64,000 nucleotides of DNA from Chitinophaga barathri (GCF_003807585.1 NZ_RMBX01000007.1:62001-126000), one strand, 5' to 3'. Positions 34,597-44,471 are shown, counted from the stretch's first letter. The notes: generated by a model from the sequence alone, not told the origin. A program made the numbers and translations.

Positions 34597-35442
34597 ATGT
34601 TAAAGAAGCTATTTTCGAATAATGAGGACAAGGCAGAGATGTCGTTTTTTGATCACCTGGAAGAACTCAGGTGGCATCTGGTGCGATCTGCCGCAGCCAT
34701 CGTGTTGTTAAGTATTTTTGGGTTCGTGTTTACGGACTGGATCCTCACCAATGTGATCTTCGGGCCCACACAGGCTTCTTTCCCGACATATAAGTGGCTC
34801 TGCAGTGCAAGCCATGCACTGGGCCTGGGAGACAAGATGTGTATCGTACCGCCCAAAATTCAATTCCAGAATACCAAACTTGCCGGGCAGATCACGCTGC
34901 AGTTCAAACTGGCGTTTATTCTCGGCATTATCGGCGCTTTCCCTTACATCTGCTGGGAATTCTGGCGTTTTGTGCGCCCCGCGCTGAAAGACAATGAAGC
35001 CAAAGGTTCCCAGGGCGTCATCTTCTGGGTGAGCCTGCAGTTCCTGATGGGTATCGCTTTCAGCTACTTCCTGATCGCACCGTTCATGATCAACTTCCTG
35101 GCCAGCTACACCGTGTCCGAAGTGATCAAAAACGACTTCTTCATCGACGATTATTTCGCCCTCATGTCCCAGATCATCCTGGGTATGGGCGCTCTCTTCG
35201 AAATGCCTATCCTGGTGTATTTCCTCACCAAGCTCGGCCTGCTCACGCCTACTTTCATGCGCACGTACCGCCGCCACGCCGTGGTGGTGATCCTCATCCT
35301 GGCGGCCATCATTACCCCGCCCGATGTATTAGACCAATTGCTGGTTTTCGTACCTTTATACCTGCTGTATGAAGTAAGTATCGCCATCTCCGCGAGAACG
35401 TACAGGAAGATGGAAAAGACTGAGGCGGAAGAATGGAGCTGA
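34597..35442 (+). CDS. tatC: Sec-independent translocase TatC
   Basis: This 281-residue integral membrane protein of the twin-arginine export system has six hydrophobic segments. Family motifs are FFDHLEELRWHLVRSA at the N-terminus (cytosolic signal-binding region), FPYICWEFWRFVRPAL near residue 114, and ITPPDVLDQLLVFVPLYLLYE at the C-terminus. A long first periplasmic loop carries SASHALGLGDKMCIVPPKI. No tatA gene is adjacent. rpiB follows at 35483. Confidence 0.95.
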   Translation: MLKKLFSNNEDKAEMSFFDHLEELRWHLVRSAAAIVLLSIFGFVFTDWILTNVIFGPTQASFPTYKWLCSASHALGLGDKMCIVPPKIQFQNTKLAGQITLQFKLAFILGIIGAFPYICWEFWRFVRPALKDNEAKGSQGVIFWVSLQFLMGIAFSYFLIAPFMINFLASYTVSEVIKNDFFIDDYFALMSQIILGMGALFEMPILVYFLTKLGLLTPTFMRTYRRHAVVVILILAAIITPPDVLDQLLVFVPLYLLYEVSIAISARTYRKMEKTEAEEWS

Positions 35443-35482
35443 TAGTAGTTTTTAAAAGCGTGAACAAATTAAAAAGCAGGTT

Positions 35483-35941
35483 ATGGAACAACTGACATTT
35501 AACCCCGCATTACCCGTAGCGATCGGTTCCGACCACGCGGGGTTTGAATATAAAGAAGAAGTGATCTCTTACCTTGAAGGTAAAGGCATCGCGGTAGAAG
35601 ATTTCGGAACACACTCGCCGGACTCGGTGGATTACCCCGATTTCGCGCACCCCGTAGCCAGCGCCGTGGAAGCCGGCACGCATACCTTCGGCATATTGAT
35701 CTGCGGCAGCGCAAACGGTGTGGCCATCACGGCGAACAAACACCAGGGCATCCGCGCGGCCATCTGCTGGGGTGATGAACTGGCCCGTCTTGCCCGCAGT
35801 CACAACAATGCGAACGTGCTCTGCATTCCCGCAAGATTTGTGGACCAGGCCACCGCGAAAGAGATGGTTGACATCTTTGTGGAAACCCCCTTTGAAGGAG
35901 GCCGCCATGAAAGCAGGGTGAAAAAGATCGCCTGCGTATAA
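35483..35941 (+). CDS. rpiB: Ribose-5-phosphate isomerase B
   Basis: This 152-residue RpiB/LacAB-family isomerase interconverts ribose-5-P and ribulose-5-P. Motifs are GSDHAGFEYKE near residue 15, LICGSANGVAITANK near 72 with the catalytic Cys, and SHNNANVLCIPARF near 105. It sits 40 bases downstream of tatC and ends at a terminator; co-transcription is likely. Confidence 0.95.
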   Translation: MEQLTFNPALPVAIGSDHAGFEYKEEVISYLEGKGIAVEDFGTHSPDSVDYPDFAHPVASAVEAGTHTFGILICGSANGVAITANKHQGIRAAICWGDELARLARSHNNANVLCIPARFVDQATAKEMVDIFVETPFEGGRHESRVKKIACV

Positions 35942-35959
35942 ACGAAGATATTATAACGT

Positions 35960-35991
35960 AAAAGGCTGTTTCCGATGGAACAGCCTTTTTT
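35960..35991 (+). terminator. Intrinsic terminator of rpiB
   Basis: The hairpin AAAAGGCTGTTTCC / GGAACAGCCTTTT with a GAT loop and one bulged base is followed by a T-run. Confidence 0.85.
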
Positions 35992-36141
35992 GTAAAATAC
36001 CCGCCGCACGCGGATCGTAGGAAAACACCTGTAATCCTGTGCCTGAGGACCGGCCGCAGCAGGGCAAAAGAGTGCCTGCTTTTGATGAGTGGTAGCGCTT
36101 ACAACAACTGTAAACCTTAATTTTAGAGATAAACACAACCA

Positions 36142-37698
36142 ATGAAAAAACTCCCGCTACTGGCATCTATGCTGGCCGTAGGAACCGTAGCCTGCGCGCA
36201 GGTGGCCAAAAAACCGGCGAAGCCGGCAGCGTCCACCCCGTACGCAAACGGCATCACCGCGGCGGACCTCAAAAAACACCTCTACATCATTGCCGGCGAC
36301 GAAATGGAAGGCCGTGAAACCGGCAAACCCGGCCAGTACAAAGCCGCCAAATATATCGCCGAACAGTTCAAACGCGTGGGCCTTCAGCCCGGCGGAAAGG
36401 ACGGGCAGTGGGAGCAACCCTTCAGCCTGTTCCAGGATACGCTTACCCGCAGCAGCATCACTGCCGGCGGCAAAACGTATGAGTTCGGCAACGGCTTTTA
36501 CAGCGCTCTCCGTGAAACCGTGAACCAGACGCTTGGGCAGACCGCGGTGGTATACGCCGGTTACGGCATCACCCACGAAGCGCAGGACAGCTACAAAGAC
36601 CTTGACCTGAATGATAAGATCGTGATCGTCGCGGATGGTGAGCCCATGAACGCGGAAGGCAAACCGCTGATCCCCCGGCAGGAAGGCCAACAGGGCCTCC
36701 AGCTGAAAGACAAGCTGCGCGCTGCTGCAAACAAAGGTGCAAGGGCAGTGTTCCTGGTATCCGACAGGGTACCGGCCATGGGCCGTGCCGGAGACAGGCT
36801 GCGCCGTACCGGCCTGTATTTCGAAACGATGACGACCATGGAATTTATTCCCAACGCATATTTTATTTCCCCGGACCTGGCCTCCGCCATACTGGGCAAG
36901 CCCTGGTCCGAACTGGCCGCCAGCCTCAAAGCAGGCAGGCAGGAAGCCGCCACGGGACAGGTGTCCGAACTGGTGTTTGAAAAAGGAAAGAACGAGATCA
37001 AATCCAGCAACGTGCTGGGGATACTTCCCGGAACGGATAAAAAAGACGAATACCTGTTCATCACCGCTCACTACGACCACATCGGCATCATCGGCGGCAA
37101 AGTGCACAACGGCGCGGATGATGACGGCTCCGGCACAGTGGCGGTCATAGAGATGGCGGAAGCTTTTATGAAAGCTAAAAAGGCCGGTAAAGGCCCGCGC
37201 CGCAGCATCGTATTCATGACCGTAGCCGGTGAGGAAAAAGGCCTGCTGGGCTCCCGTTATTATACAGACAACCCGATCTACCCGCTCCAGGAAACCGTGG
37301 CGGACCTGAACATCGATATGATCGGGCGTATAGACGCGGACCATAAAAAAGACAGCAATTACGTGTACATCATCGGTGACGACAAGCTCAGCTCAGACAT
37401 GCGCCCCATCAGCGAAGCCGCTAATGAACAAACAAAACTGAAGCTGGATTACCGCTACAACGACCCGAACGATCCGAACCGGTTCTACTACCGCTCCGAC
37501 CATTACATGTTCGCGCAACATAAAATTCCCATCATTTTCTACTTCAACGGCGTGCACCCGGACTATCACGGCGAAGGTGACGAGCCGCACAAGATCAGCT
37601 ACGGGCTGCTGGCCAAACGCGCACAGCTGGTGTTTCACACCGCCTGGAGCATTGCCAACAGGGACGACCGCCCGAAGGTGGACCGGAACGAAAAATAA
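36142..37698 (+). CDS. Secreted M28-family zinc metallopeptidase
   Basis: This 518-residue protein has a signal peptide (cleavage near ACAQ) then a PA-like domain (about 130-270) inside an M28 peptidase (aminopeptidase) fold. Zinc ligands are visible in HYDHIG, GADDDGSGT, EEKGLLGS (catalytic Glu and ligand Glu), LNIDMIGR and YRSDHYMF. It likely trims peptides in the periplasm or outside the cell. The tail ends in PKVDRNEK. It is followed by a perfect terminator. Confidence 0.9.
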   Translation: MKKLPLLASMLAVGTVACAQVAKKPAKPAASTPYANGITAADLKKHLYIIAGDEMEGRETGKPGQYKAAKYIAEQFKRVGLQPGGKDGQWEQPFSLFQDTLTRSSITAGGKTYEFGNGFYSALRETVNQTLGQTAVVYAGYGITHEAQDSYKDLDLNDKIVIVADGEPMNAEGKPLIPRQEGQQGLQLKDKLRAAANKGARAVFLVSDRVPAMGRAGDRLRRTGLYFETMTTMEFIPNAYFISPDLASAILGKPWSELAASLKAGRQEAATGQVSELVFEKGKNEIKSSNVLGILPGTDKKDEYLFITAHYDHIGIIGGKVHNGADDDGSGTVAVIEMAEAFMKAKKAGKGPRRSIVFMTVAGEEKGLLGSRYYTDNPIYPLQETVADLNIDMIGRIDADHKKDSNYVYIIGDDKLSSDMRPISEAANEQTKLKLDYRYNDPNDPNRFYYRSDHYMFAQHKIPIIFYFNGVHPDYHGEGDEPHKISYGLLAKRAQLVFHTAWSIANRDDRPKVDRNEK

Positions 37699-37705
37699 AA
37701 ACATT

Positions 37706-37735
37706 AAAAAAAGAGGCTGCGAAGCCTCTTTTTTT
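37706..37735 (+). terminator. Intrinsic terminator
   Basis: The stem AAAAAAGAGGCT / AGCCTCTTTTTT has a GCGA tetraloop, just after the M28 gene. Confidence 0.9.
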
Positions 37736-37847
37736 ATGCCGTAATGCCTGGGAAAACAGCTTAGCGCAGTGTTCACACTGAGTTATCCACCTAATTTCGC
37801 AGTCCGCCGCTCAAATCGTACTTTTACAGCCTGCAAAAAATCCATTA

Positions 37848-40175
37848 ATGAAGGCAAACTATTTAGACGATCTGAATGAGCGGCAGCGGGAAGCTGTCAT
37901 CTCCCTGCAAGGGCCATTAATGATCATTGCGGGTGCGGGTTCAGGTAAAACGAAGGTACTGACGACCAGGATAGCCCACCTCATGCGCAACGGGGTGGAT
38001 GCTTTTAACATATTAGCACTCACCTTTACCAATAAGGCGGCCAAGGAAATGAAAGAAAGGGTGGAAAAGATACTCGGCGGAAACGAAGCCCGCAATCTTT
38101 ACATCGGTACTTTCCACTCCGTGTTTGCCCGCCTGCTGCGCAGCGATGCGCCCAAGCTGGGCTACCCCAGCGACTTTACCATTTACGATTCGGACGATGC
38201 CAAAAGCGTGGTGAAAACCATCGTGAACGAGCTGAACCTGGACGATAAACATTACAAGCCGAACCTCGTATACAACCGCATCTCCGCAGCCAAAAACAGC
38301 CTGATGGGCCCGGAAGCCTACCAGCAGGATTATTACATCCAGCAGGAAGACCAGCGGGCCAGCCGCCCGCTCACGGGGAAGATCTACGACATGTACGCCA
38401 AACGCTGCTTCAAGAACGGCGCCATGGACTTTGACGACCTGCTCTTCAAGATGTACGTGCTGCTGAAAAGTTTCCCCGATGTACTGGCCAAGTACCAGCA
38501 CAAGTTCAAATACATCATGATCGATGAGTACCAGGATACGAACCCCGCGCAGTACGAGATCGTGAAGCTGCTGGGCGCGGTGCATGAGAACATCTGCGTG
38601 GTGGGAGACGATGCGCAGAGTATCTACTCCTTCCGCGGCGCCACCATTCAGAACATCCTCCAGTTCGAAAAGGATTACGATGATGTGAAAGTGGTGAAGC
38701 TGGAGCAGAACTACCGCTCCACCAAAAGCATCCTGAACGTGGCGAACGAGGTGATCGCGAAGAATAAAGGGCAGATCGAAAAGAACCTCTGGACGGACAA
38801 TGCCGAAGGTGAAAAGATCAAACTGATCCGTACCAATACGGACAACGAAGAAGGCAAGACCGTAGCCGATACCATCGCTGAGCAGAAGCTCCGCAACCAC
38901 TACAGCAACCGCGATTTCTGCATACTGTACCGTACCAACGCACAGAGCCGTGCATTTGAGGAAAGCCTCCGCAGGATGGCCATCCCGTACAGGATCTACG
39001 GCGGCCTGTCTTTTTATCAAAGGAAAGAGATCAAGGACTTCATCGCTTACCTGCGCGTGGTGATGAACTCCCGCGACGAAGAAGCGATCAAACGTGTCAT
39101 CAACTACCCCGTGCGCGGTATTGGTAAAACCACGGTAGAGAAAGTATCCATTTATGCGAATGACCAGAATATCACGTTCTGGGAAGTGCTGGAAAGAGCG
39201 AAGGAATTCGGGTTCAAAGCCGGCACACTGGAAGCGATAGACGGTTTTGTGACCATGATCAAGAGCTTCCGCATCATGCTGGAGAAACACAATGCCTACG
39301 AAGTAGCCGTGCAGGTAGGTAAAAGCACGAACATTGTAAAAGAACTGTTCAACGACAAAACCACCGAAGGTCTTGCCCGTTACGAGAACATCCAGGAGTT
39401 GCTGAACTCCATCAAGGAATTCACCGAAACCCCCACGGAAGACGGCGAATTGCTGGACAATAAAACCCTTGGCGTGTACCTGCAGCAGATCACACTGCTC
39501 ACGGATGCGGACAATACCAACGACGAAAACAGCGATGTGGTGAAACTGATGACCATTCACGCGGCAAAAGGACTGGAATTCCCGGTGGTGTTCACGGTGG
39601 GGATGGAAGAAAGCCTTTTCCCCAGCGGCATGTCCATCAATTCCCGCGAGGAGCTGGAAGAAGAAAGACGTTTGTTCTACGTAGCGGTAACCCGCGCCAA
39701 AGCCCGCCTGTTCCTCACTTATGCGAACAGTCGTTACCGTTTTGGCCAGTTGCAGCAGAACGAGCCAAGCCGTTTCCTGGAAGAAGTGCCTGAGCAGATG
39801 CTGGACCGCAGCTATGCCGGCGGCGGTCTCCGCAACTCCGGCAGCCTTGGCGGCGGGGCTTCATGGGGCAATATGTTCGAGAAACGTAAAACGGCAGCGC
39901 CTTCACAAGGCCCCACCCCGGTAAGGACCGCGGCGGCAAGACCTACCTCGGGCCCGGTGAGCAATCATACGCCCACGCCAGGGTTTACGGCGGACGATCC
40001 CTCCGGCATGGAGCCCGGTATGGATGTGGAGCACCAGAAGTTCGGTTTCGGGAAGATACTGAGCATGGAAGGCGCGCCCAACAACCGCATTGCCACGGTG
40101 ATGTTCCCGAAAGGCGGCGGCGAAAAGAAGATCATGTTGAACTACGCCAAACTGATGATCGTAAGACAACAATAA
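37848..40175 (+). CDS. pcrA: UvrD/PcrA-type DNA helicase
   Basis: This 775-residue SF1A helicase unwinds DNA 3'-5' in repair and replication restart. Motif I AGAGSGKT lies near residue 29, motif II DEYQDTNPAQYEI near 225, motif III VGDDAQSIYSFRGA near 255, motif IV/V near VVKLMTIHAAKGLEF around 565 and motif VI near VTRAKARLFLTYANSR around 620. The C-terminal extension after residue 650 is Gly/Ala/Pro-rich and ends in a conserved Tudor-like DVEHQKFGFGKIL region that in PcrA contacts RNA polymerase. It is a monocistron with its own terminator. Confidence 0.95.
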   Translation: MKANYLDDLNERQREAVISLQGPLMIIAGAGSGKTKVLTTRIAHLMRNGVDAFNILALTFTNKAAKEMKERVEKILGGNEARNLYIGTFHSVFARLLRSDAPKLGYPSDFTIYDSDDAKSVVKTIVNELNLDDKHYKPNLVYNRISAAKNSLMGPEAYQQDYYIQQEDQRASRPLTGKIYDMYAKRCFKNGAMDFDDLLFKMYVLLKSFPDVLAKYQHKFKYIMIDEYQDTNPAQYEIVKLLGAVHENICVVGDDAQSIYSFRGATIQNILQFEKDYDDVKVVKLEQNYRSTKSILNVANEVIAKNKGQIEKNLWTDNAEGEKIKLIRTNTDNEEGKTVADTIAEQKLRNHYSNRDFCILYRTNAQSRAFEESLRRMAIPYRIYGGLSFYQRKEIKDFIAYLRVVMNSRDEEAIKRVINYPVRGIGKTTVEKVSIYANDQNITFWEVLERAKEFGFKAGTLEAIDGFVTMIKSFRIMLEKHNAYEVAVQVGKSTNIVKELFNDKTTEGLARYENIQELLNSIKEFTETPTEDGELLDNKTLGVYLQQITLLTDADNTNDENSDVVKLMTIHAAKGLEFPVVFTVGMEESLFPSGMSINSREELEEERRLFYVAVTRAKARLFLTYANSRYRFGQLQQNEPSRFLEEVPEQMLDRSYAGGGLRNSGSLGGGASWGNMFEKRKTAAPSQGPTPVRTAAARPTSGPVSNHTPTPGFTADDPSGMEPGMDVEHQKFGFGKILSMEGAPNNRIATVMFPKGGGEKKIMLNYAKLMIVRQQ

Positions 40176-40191
40176 GTATAACTATTTACGG

Positions 40192-40226
40192 GGGCTGACT
40201 GAAGTAATATTTGGTCAGCCCTTTTT
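40192..40226 (+). terminator. Intrinsic terminator of pcrA
   Basis: The 8-bp stem GGGCTGAC / GTCAGCCC with a 14-base loop is followed by TTTTT. Confidence 0.8.
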
Positions 40227-40238
40227 ATATTCGTGACG

Positions 40239-40700
40239 ATGAGCAGCAGCGATATCATAAAACTCCGCCACTATTGCGCCTACCAGGAGCGCTGCCATAT
40301 GGAAGTGCGGGAAAAGTGCCGCGAGCTGAAGCTGTATGGCGAAGAAGCGGAGGAAGCCATTGCTCACCTGGTGACGGAAGGTTTCCTGAACGAGGAACGG
40401 TATGCCAAAGCTTTTGCCGGCGGCAAATTCAGGATGCAGCAATGGGGTAAAAAAAAGATCCGGCTTGCCCTGAAACAAAAACAGATCTCCGATTACTGCA
40501 TCCGTAAAGGATTGGCGGAGATAGACCCCGAAGCGTACGGCCAAACCCTGCTGAACCTCGCGGAACGGAAATACAATTCCCTGCACGGCGAACAATACCT
40601 GAAACGCCAGTACAAGACCCTTCAATACCTGCTGCAAAAAGGCTTTGAACAGGAGTTTGCACGCGATGCGATTGAACAAATCGCAAAAAAAGAGGATTAA
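40239..40700 (+). CDS. recX: RecX regulatory protein
   Basis: This 153-residue helical protein matches RecX, which modulates RecA filaments. Typical elements are LRHYCAYQERCHMEVREKC at the N-terminus and HLVTEGFLNEERYAKAFAGGKFRMQQWGKKKI from residue 44, followed by two more three-helix repeats. The ATG at 40239 is preferred over GTG two codons earlier. recA is not in the window. It is preceded by the pcrA terminator. Confidence 0.85.
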   Translation: MSSSDIIKLRHYCAYQERCHMEVREKCRELKLYGEEAEEAIAHLVTEGFLNEERYAKAFAGGKFRMQQWGKKKIRLALKQKQISDYCIRKGLAEIDPEAYGQTLLNLAERKYNSLHGEQYLKRQYKTLQYLLQKGFEQEFARDAIEQIAKKED

Positions 40701-40773
40701 TAAGGGAAATATTTAAAACTTTCTAAGCTCTGGCATCGTAAATTTGGAGTCGTTTTGTAGTAATCTGAATAAT

Positions 40774-41565
40774 ATGTCTGATTTAACGGTTTCGCTCATC
40801 CAGGCGAATTTGTATTGGGAAGATAAAGCGGCCAACCTGGCCATGTTCGATCAAAAGATCGATTCCATCAAAGAAAGGACGGAAGTGATCGTATTACCTG
40901 AAATGTTCAGTACCGGCTTCAGCATGCAGAGCGAACGCCTGGCCGAAACCATGGATGGCAGCGCTGTACAGTGGATGAAAGCCAAGGCGAAACAGAAAAA
41001 CGTCATCATCACCGGCAGCCTCATCATCGAGGAGAACGGCGAATATTTTAACCGCCTCATCTGGATGCTTCCCAACGGGCAGTTTGGCATCTACAACAAA
41101 CGCCACCGCTTTGGATTTGCCGGAGAAGAGGACCACTATTCAGCCGGGGACAAACGCCTCATCGCACAGGTGAAAGGCTGGAAAATAAATCTCACTATCT
41201 GCTACGACCTGCGATTCCCCGTGTGGAGCCGCAACAACATACAGGAAAACGGAGAGCCGGCTTACGACGTGCTCATCAACGTAGCCAACTGGCCCGAGCG
41301 CCGCAGCACGCCCTGGAAAGCTTTACTCCAGGCAAGAGCGATCGAAAACCAGTGTTATATGATCGGGGTGAACCGTGTGGGCAACGATGGCAACGACATC
41401 TATCACAGCGGCGATAGCAGCCTCATAGACCCTGTAGGGGAGATCATTTACCGCAAGGAGCACGAGGAGGACGTATTCACCTACACCCTTTCCCGCCAGC
41501 ACCTGGACGACCTGCGCGCCCGCTTCCCCTTTATGAAGGATGCGGACCGGTTTATGATCCTGTAA
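40774..41565 (+). CDS. Nitrilase-superfamily amidohydrolase, omega-amidase/YafV-like
   Basis: This 263-residue enzyme starts at the ATG 40774 (MSDLTVSLIQAN); a longer frame begins at 40744. The C-N hydrolase catalytic triad is visible: Glu in LPEMFSTGF near residue 43, Lys in YNKRHRFGF near 110, and Cys in LTICYDLRFPVWSRN near 143. FPVW and FSTGFSM are typical of omega-amidases that hydrolyse 2-oxoglutaramate, a step in glutamine salvage. It is probably a free-standing gene or linked to the downstream GT39 gene 32 bases later. Confidence 0.8.
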   Translation: MSDLTVSLIQANLYWEDKAANLAMFDQKIDSIKERTEVIVLPEMFSTGFSMQSERLAETMDGSAVQWMKAKAKQKNVIITGSLIIEENGEYFNRLIWMLPNGQFGIYNKRHRFGFAGEEDHYSAGDKRLIAQVKGWKINLTICYDLRFPVWSRNNIQENGEPAYDVLINVANWPERRSTPWKALLQARAIENQCYMIGVNRVGNDGNDIYHSGDSSLIDPVGEIIYRKEHEEDVFTYTLSRQHLDDLRARFPFMKDADRFMIL

Positions 41566-41597
41566 TTTAAACGGGAACTTACCTAACTTCGCGGGCT

Positions 41598-43265
41598 ATG
41601 ATCCGCTTTTTTACCAAAGATCAATATAAGAACGGGGTACTGGCCATCTGGGTCATACTCGCGCTGTTCCAGGCCGGCTTCACCCAGCTGATGGACGATG
41701 AGGCGTATTATTGGGTATACTCCCGCCACCTGGACTGGGGGTATTTCGACCATCCGCCGATGATCGCACTGCTGATCAAAGCCGGGTACGCGCTGTTTCA
41801 TAACGAGCTGGGCGTAAGGCTGGGCATGGTGGCGCTGAACCTGGGCACGCTCATCCTCACGGACAAACTTATTCCCCAGAAAGATAACCGTGTGTTTTAT
41901 CTCCTCCTGGCCGGTATGGGTGCCATGCAGCTGGGCGGTATGCTGGCGGTGCCCGATCTGCCGCTGATCTTTTTTGCCACCCTGTATTTTTATATCTATC
42001 GCGGTTTCCTGGAGTCGCAGAGCTGGAAAAACACTTTGCTGCTGGGCCTCAGCATGGCCCTGATGTTCTACAGCAAATATCATGGCATCCTGCTGGTGTT
42101 CTTTACCGTGCTCAGCAACCTTTCCCTGCTCAGGCTTTACCGTTTCTGGATAGCTGTATTCATTACAACGGCGCTGTTTTTCCCGCACCTGTACTGGCAG
42201 TACTCGCACAACTTCCCTTCTTTGCAATACCATCTCGTGGAACGCAATTCCAACCGTTACCATTACACCCATACGCTGGACTATGTAACGGGGCAGATAT
42301 TGCTTTTCGGCCCGCTGGTGGGCTGGCTGATATTGTATTACGCTTTCCGTACACCGGTGGTGAGCACCTTTGAGCGCGCATTGAAATTCAGCCTGGTGGG
42401 CGTGCTGGTGTTTTTCCTGTTCAGCACCTTCAAAGGCCGTGTGGAGGCGAACTGGACGGTGATGATATTCACCCCCATGTTCATACTGGCGCACCAGGGT
42501 ATTGTACGGCAGGGTTATTCAGCGAAGATATTCCAATACACCTGGGCGGCGTCCCTGCTGCTGGTGTGTGTGACGCGTGTGTACATGATCTGGGATTTTA
42601 TGCCCGGTGTACCTGTGCGCCCGGAGATCCATCACAACCGGGAATGGACAAACGTTATCGAACAGCAGGCGAATGGAAGGCCGGTCGTGTTCCTCAACAG
42701 TTACCAGCGCCCCTCCAAATACATGTTTTATACGGGTCATGAAGCGTATAGCCTCAATACCATTCCTTCCCGCAGGAGCCAGTATAATTTCTGGCATACG
42801 GAAGAAGACCTGTGGGGGAAAGAAGTCTTAATGAGTGCGCCGGATGCTTATTATTTTTCGGGAGCAGACAGTATCGGTACTTCACAGGGCGATTTTTTTA
42901 ACCGTCCCGAAATGGCGTATTATTCTTATTCCCTTATCCAGCTGGAGACGGCGGAGAAAGCGGTCGCTGTGAAAACGGGCGGATCGGTGATGCTGCGTTT
43001 TGGCGTGAAGAACGGGTATAATGTTCCCGTAAAAATGAAAGACGCGGAAGGCCCGCTGGTAGGGTATCTCATCTGGAACAAAGATGACTACCGGCAATCC
43101 GGTTATTCGTTGCGGCTGGCGGATGTGCTGAAAAAAGACAGTGTGGACATCACTATCCAGGCGCCGCCGGTGGCTGGTGAATATAAGCTGAAGATGGGGA
43201 TACAGGCGCCCGCTGTGCCGGATCCCACGCACAACAGCCAGGTGATAAAATTAAAAGTGGAATAA
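41598..43265 (+). CDS. ArnT-like glycosyltransferase, GT39/PMT-type family
   Basis: This 555-residue integral membrane enzyme has about ten hydrophobic segments in the first 330 residues and a soluble C-terminal domain. The N-terminal DDEAYYWVYSRHLDWGYFDHPPM holds the conserved acidic residues of the lipid-linked-sugar-using transferases related to ArnT and PMT. The donor is an isoprenyl-phosphate sugar and the acceptor an envelope component; neither can be named. The gene ends 8 bases before the palindromic repeat element. Confidence 0.85.
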   Translation: MIRFFTKDQYKNGVLAIWVILALFQAGFTQLMDDEAYYWVYSRHLDWGYFDHPPMIALLIKAGYALFHNELGVRLGMVALNLGTLILTDKLIPQKDNRVFYLLLAGMGAMQLGGMLAVPDLPLIFFATLYFYIYRGFLESQSWKNTLLLGLSMALMFYSKYHGILLVFFTVLSNLSLLRLYRFWIAVFITTALFFPHLYWQYSHNFPSLQYHLVERNSNRYHYTHTLDYVTGQILLFGPLVGWLILYYAFRTPVVSTFERALKFSLVGVLVFFLFSTFKGRVEANWTVMIFTPMFILAHQGIVRQGYSAKIFQYTWAASLLLVCVTRVYMIWDFMPGVPVRPEIHHNREWTNVIEQQANGRPVVFLNSYQRPSKYMFYTGHEAYSLNTIPSRRSQYNFWHTEEDLWGKEVLMSAPDAYYFSGADSIGTSQGDFFNRPEMAYYSYSLIQLETAEKAVAVKTGGSVMLRFGVKNGYNVPVKMKDAEGPLVGYLIWNKDDYRQSGYSLRLADVLKKDSVDITIQAPPVAGEYKLKMGIQAPAVPDPTHNSQVIKLKVE

Positions 43266-43273
43266 CGAATCTC

Positions 43274-43411
43274 CGTCATTGCGAGAAGCAGCGAGGCCTT
43301 TGTGCAGGAGCCGCGACGAAGCAATCTCCTGATATTGGAGTGTTTCAATTCAGCCCGGGAGATTGCTTCGGCGCCCCTCCCGCTTTGGCGCTGCTGCTCC
43401 TCGCAATGACG
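43274..43411. repeat. REP/MITE-like palindromic element, 138 bp
   Basis: Terminal inverted repeats CGTCATTGCGAG / CTCGCAATGACG bound a nested palindrome (AAGCAATCTCC ... GGAGATTGCTT, from about 43320 to 43370). It lies between the convergent GT39 and thiL genes and may double as a terminator. GTCATTGCGAG...AAGCAATC repeats of this kind occur in many bacteria (established knowledge); copy number here is unknown. Confidence 0.8.
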
Positions 43412-43436
43412 GCCTTTTTCTATAATAATAGTTTCC

Positions 43437-44465
43437 TTATTTAAAAGCATTCCATCCTTGGGCGGTGATCTGGTGTTTGTTCCCGCTTCTTGTAATGATG
43501 TGCGAACCCTGGTCTGCTTCGGTGATATAACCGATCACGGCAATTTCTTCATTCAGCGTGATCTTGTCATAATCTTCCTGTTTCATGGTGAACAGCAGCT
43601 CGTAGTCCTCGCCGCCGCTGAGTGCGCAGGCGGTAGGATCAAGGCCGAACTGCATGGCCATGCTGCGGCTCTGGTCGTGGATGGGCAATTTTTCTTCGTA
43701 AAGCACACAGCCTACGTTGCTTTGTTTGCAGATGTGCAGTATCTCCGAGCTGAGACCGTCGCTTACGTCCATCATGGAAGTGGGGCGGATCTCTTTTTCA
43801 GCTAAAAATTCGATGATATCCTGGCGGGCTTCGGGCTTCAGCTGGCGGCCGATGATATAGGTCTGGTTTTCCAGGTCCGGCTGTACTTTCGGATTTTCCA
43901 GGAAGATCTGTTTTTCCCTTTCCAGCAGGGTGAGGCCGAGGTAAGCGGCGCCGAGATCGCCGGAAACGCAGAGCAGGTCGCCTTTCTGGGCGGTGGAGCG
44001 TTTCACGTACTGGTCCGGGGCTACTTCGCCGATAGCGGTTACGCTGATCACAAAACCTTTTTTGCTGGAAGAGGTATCTCCGCCGATGAGGTCTACTTTA
44101 TACCGTTCGCAGGCGGCGTACACGCCTTCGTAGAATTCGTTGAGGGCTTCCAGCGAAAAGCGGTTGGAGAATGCCAGGCTCATGGTGATGTGCGTGGGCA
44201 CGGCGTTCATAGCGTAGATGTCGGACAGGTTCACGACCACCGATTTGTACCCGAGATGTTTCAGCGGGGTATACATCAGGTCGAAGTGAATGCCTTCCAC
44301 CAGCATATCGGTGGAGATCACGGTTTGTTTGCCAAAGTGATCTATCACGGCGGCATCGTCTCCCACGCCCAGGATGGTGCCGGCGTTGTGGAGCTCTATA
44401 TTCCGGGTGAGGTATTCGATCAGGCCGAATTCCCCGAGGTTTTCTATTTCTGTTCTTTCTTCCAT
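43437..44465 (-). CDS. thiL: Thiamine-monophosphate kinase
   Basis: This 342-residue ATP-dependent kinase makes thiamine diphosphate. GVGDDAAVI near residue 33, STDMLVEGIHFD near 51, GGDTSSSKKGFVISVTAIG near 128 and MMDVSDGLSSE near 230 form the nucleotide and metal-binding sites, with acidic residues in SGGEDYELLFT near 285. It converges with the REP-like element and lies just downstream of the inositol-phosphatase-family gene, 6 bases after its stop. Confidence 0.95.
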   Translation of the reverse strand: MEERTEIENLGEFGLIEYLTRNIELHNAGTILGVGDDAAVIDHFGKQTVISTDMLVEGIHFDLMYTPLKHLGYKSVVVNLSDIYAMNAVPTHITMSLAFSNRFSLEALNEFYEGVYAACERYKVDLIGGDTSSSKKGFVISVTAIGEVAPDQYVKRSTAQKGDLLCVSGDLGAAYLGLTLLEREKQIFLENPKVQPDLENQTYIIGRQLKPEARQDIIEFLAEKEIRPTSMMDVSDGLSSEILHICKQSNVGCVLYEEKLPIHDQSRSMAMQFGLDPTACALSGGEDYELLFTMKQEDYDKITLNEEIAVIGYITEADQGSHIITRSGNKHQITAQGWNAFK

Positions 44466-44471
44466 GTATAA

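Noticed and set aside
36157..37344. 395-codon frame antisense to the M28 peptidase
   Set aside because: Shadow of a well-supported gene.
38013..39560. 515-codon open frame antisense to pcrA
   Set aside because: It is a shadow of the helicase gene; His/Val/Gln-rich pattern typical of reverse frames in high-GC genes.
41583..42494. 303-codon frame antisense to the GT39 gene
   Set aside because: Shadow; Gln/His-rich with no motif.
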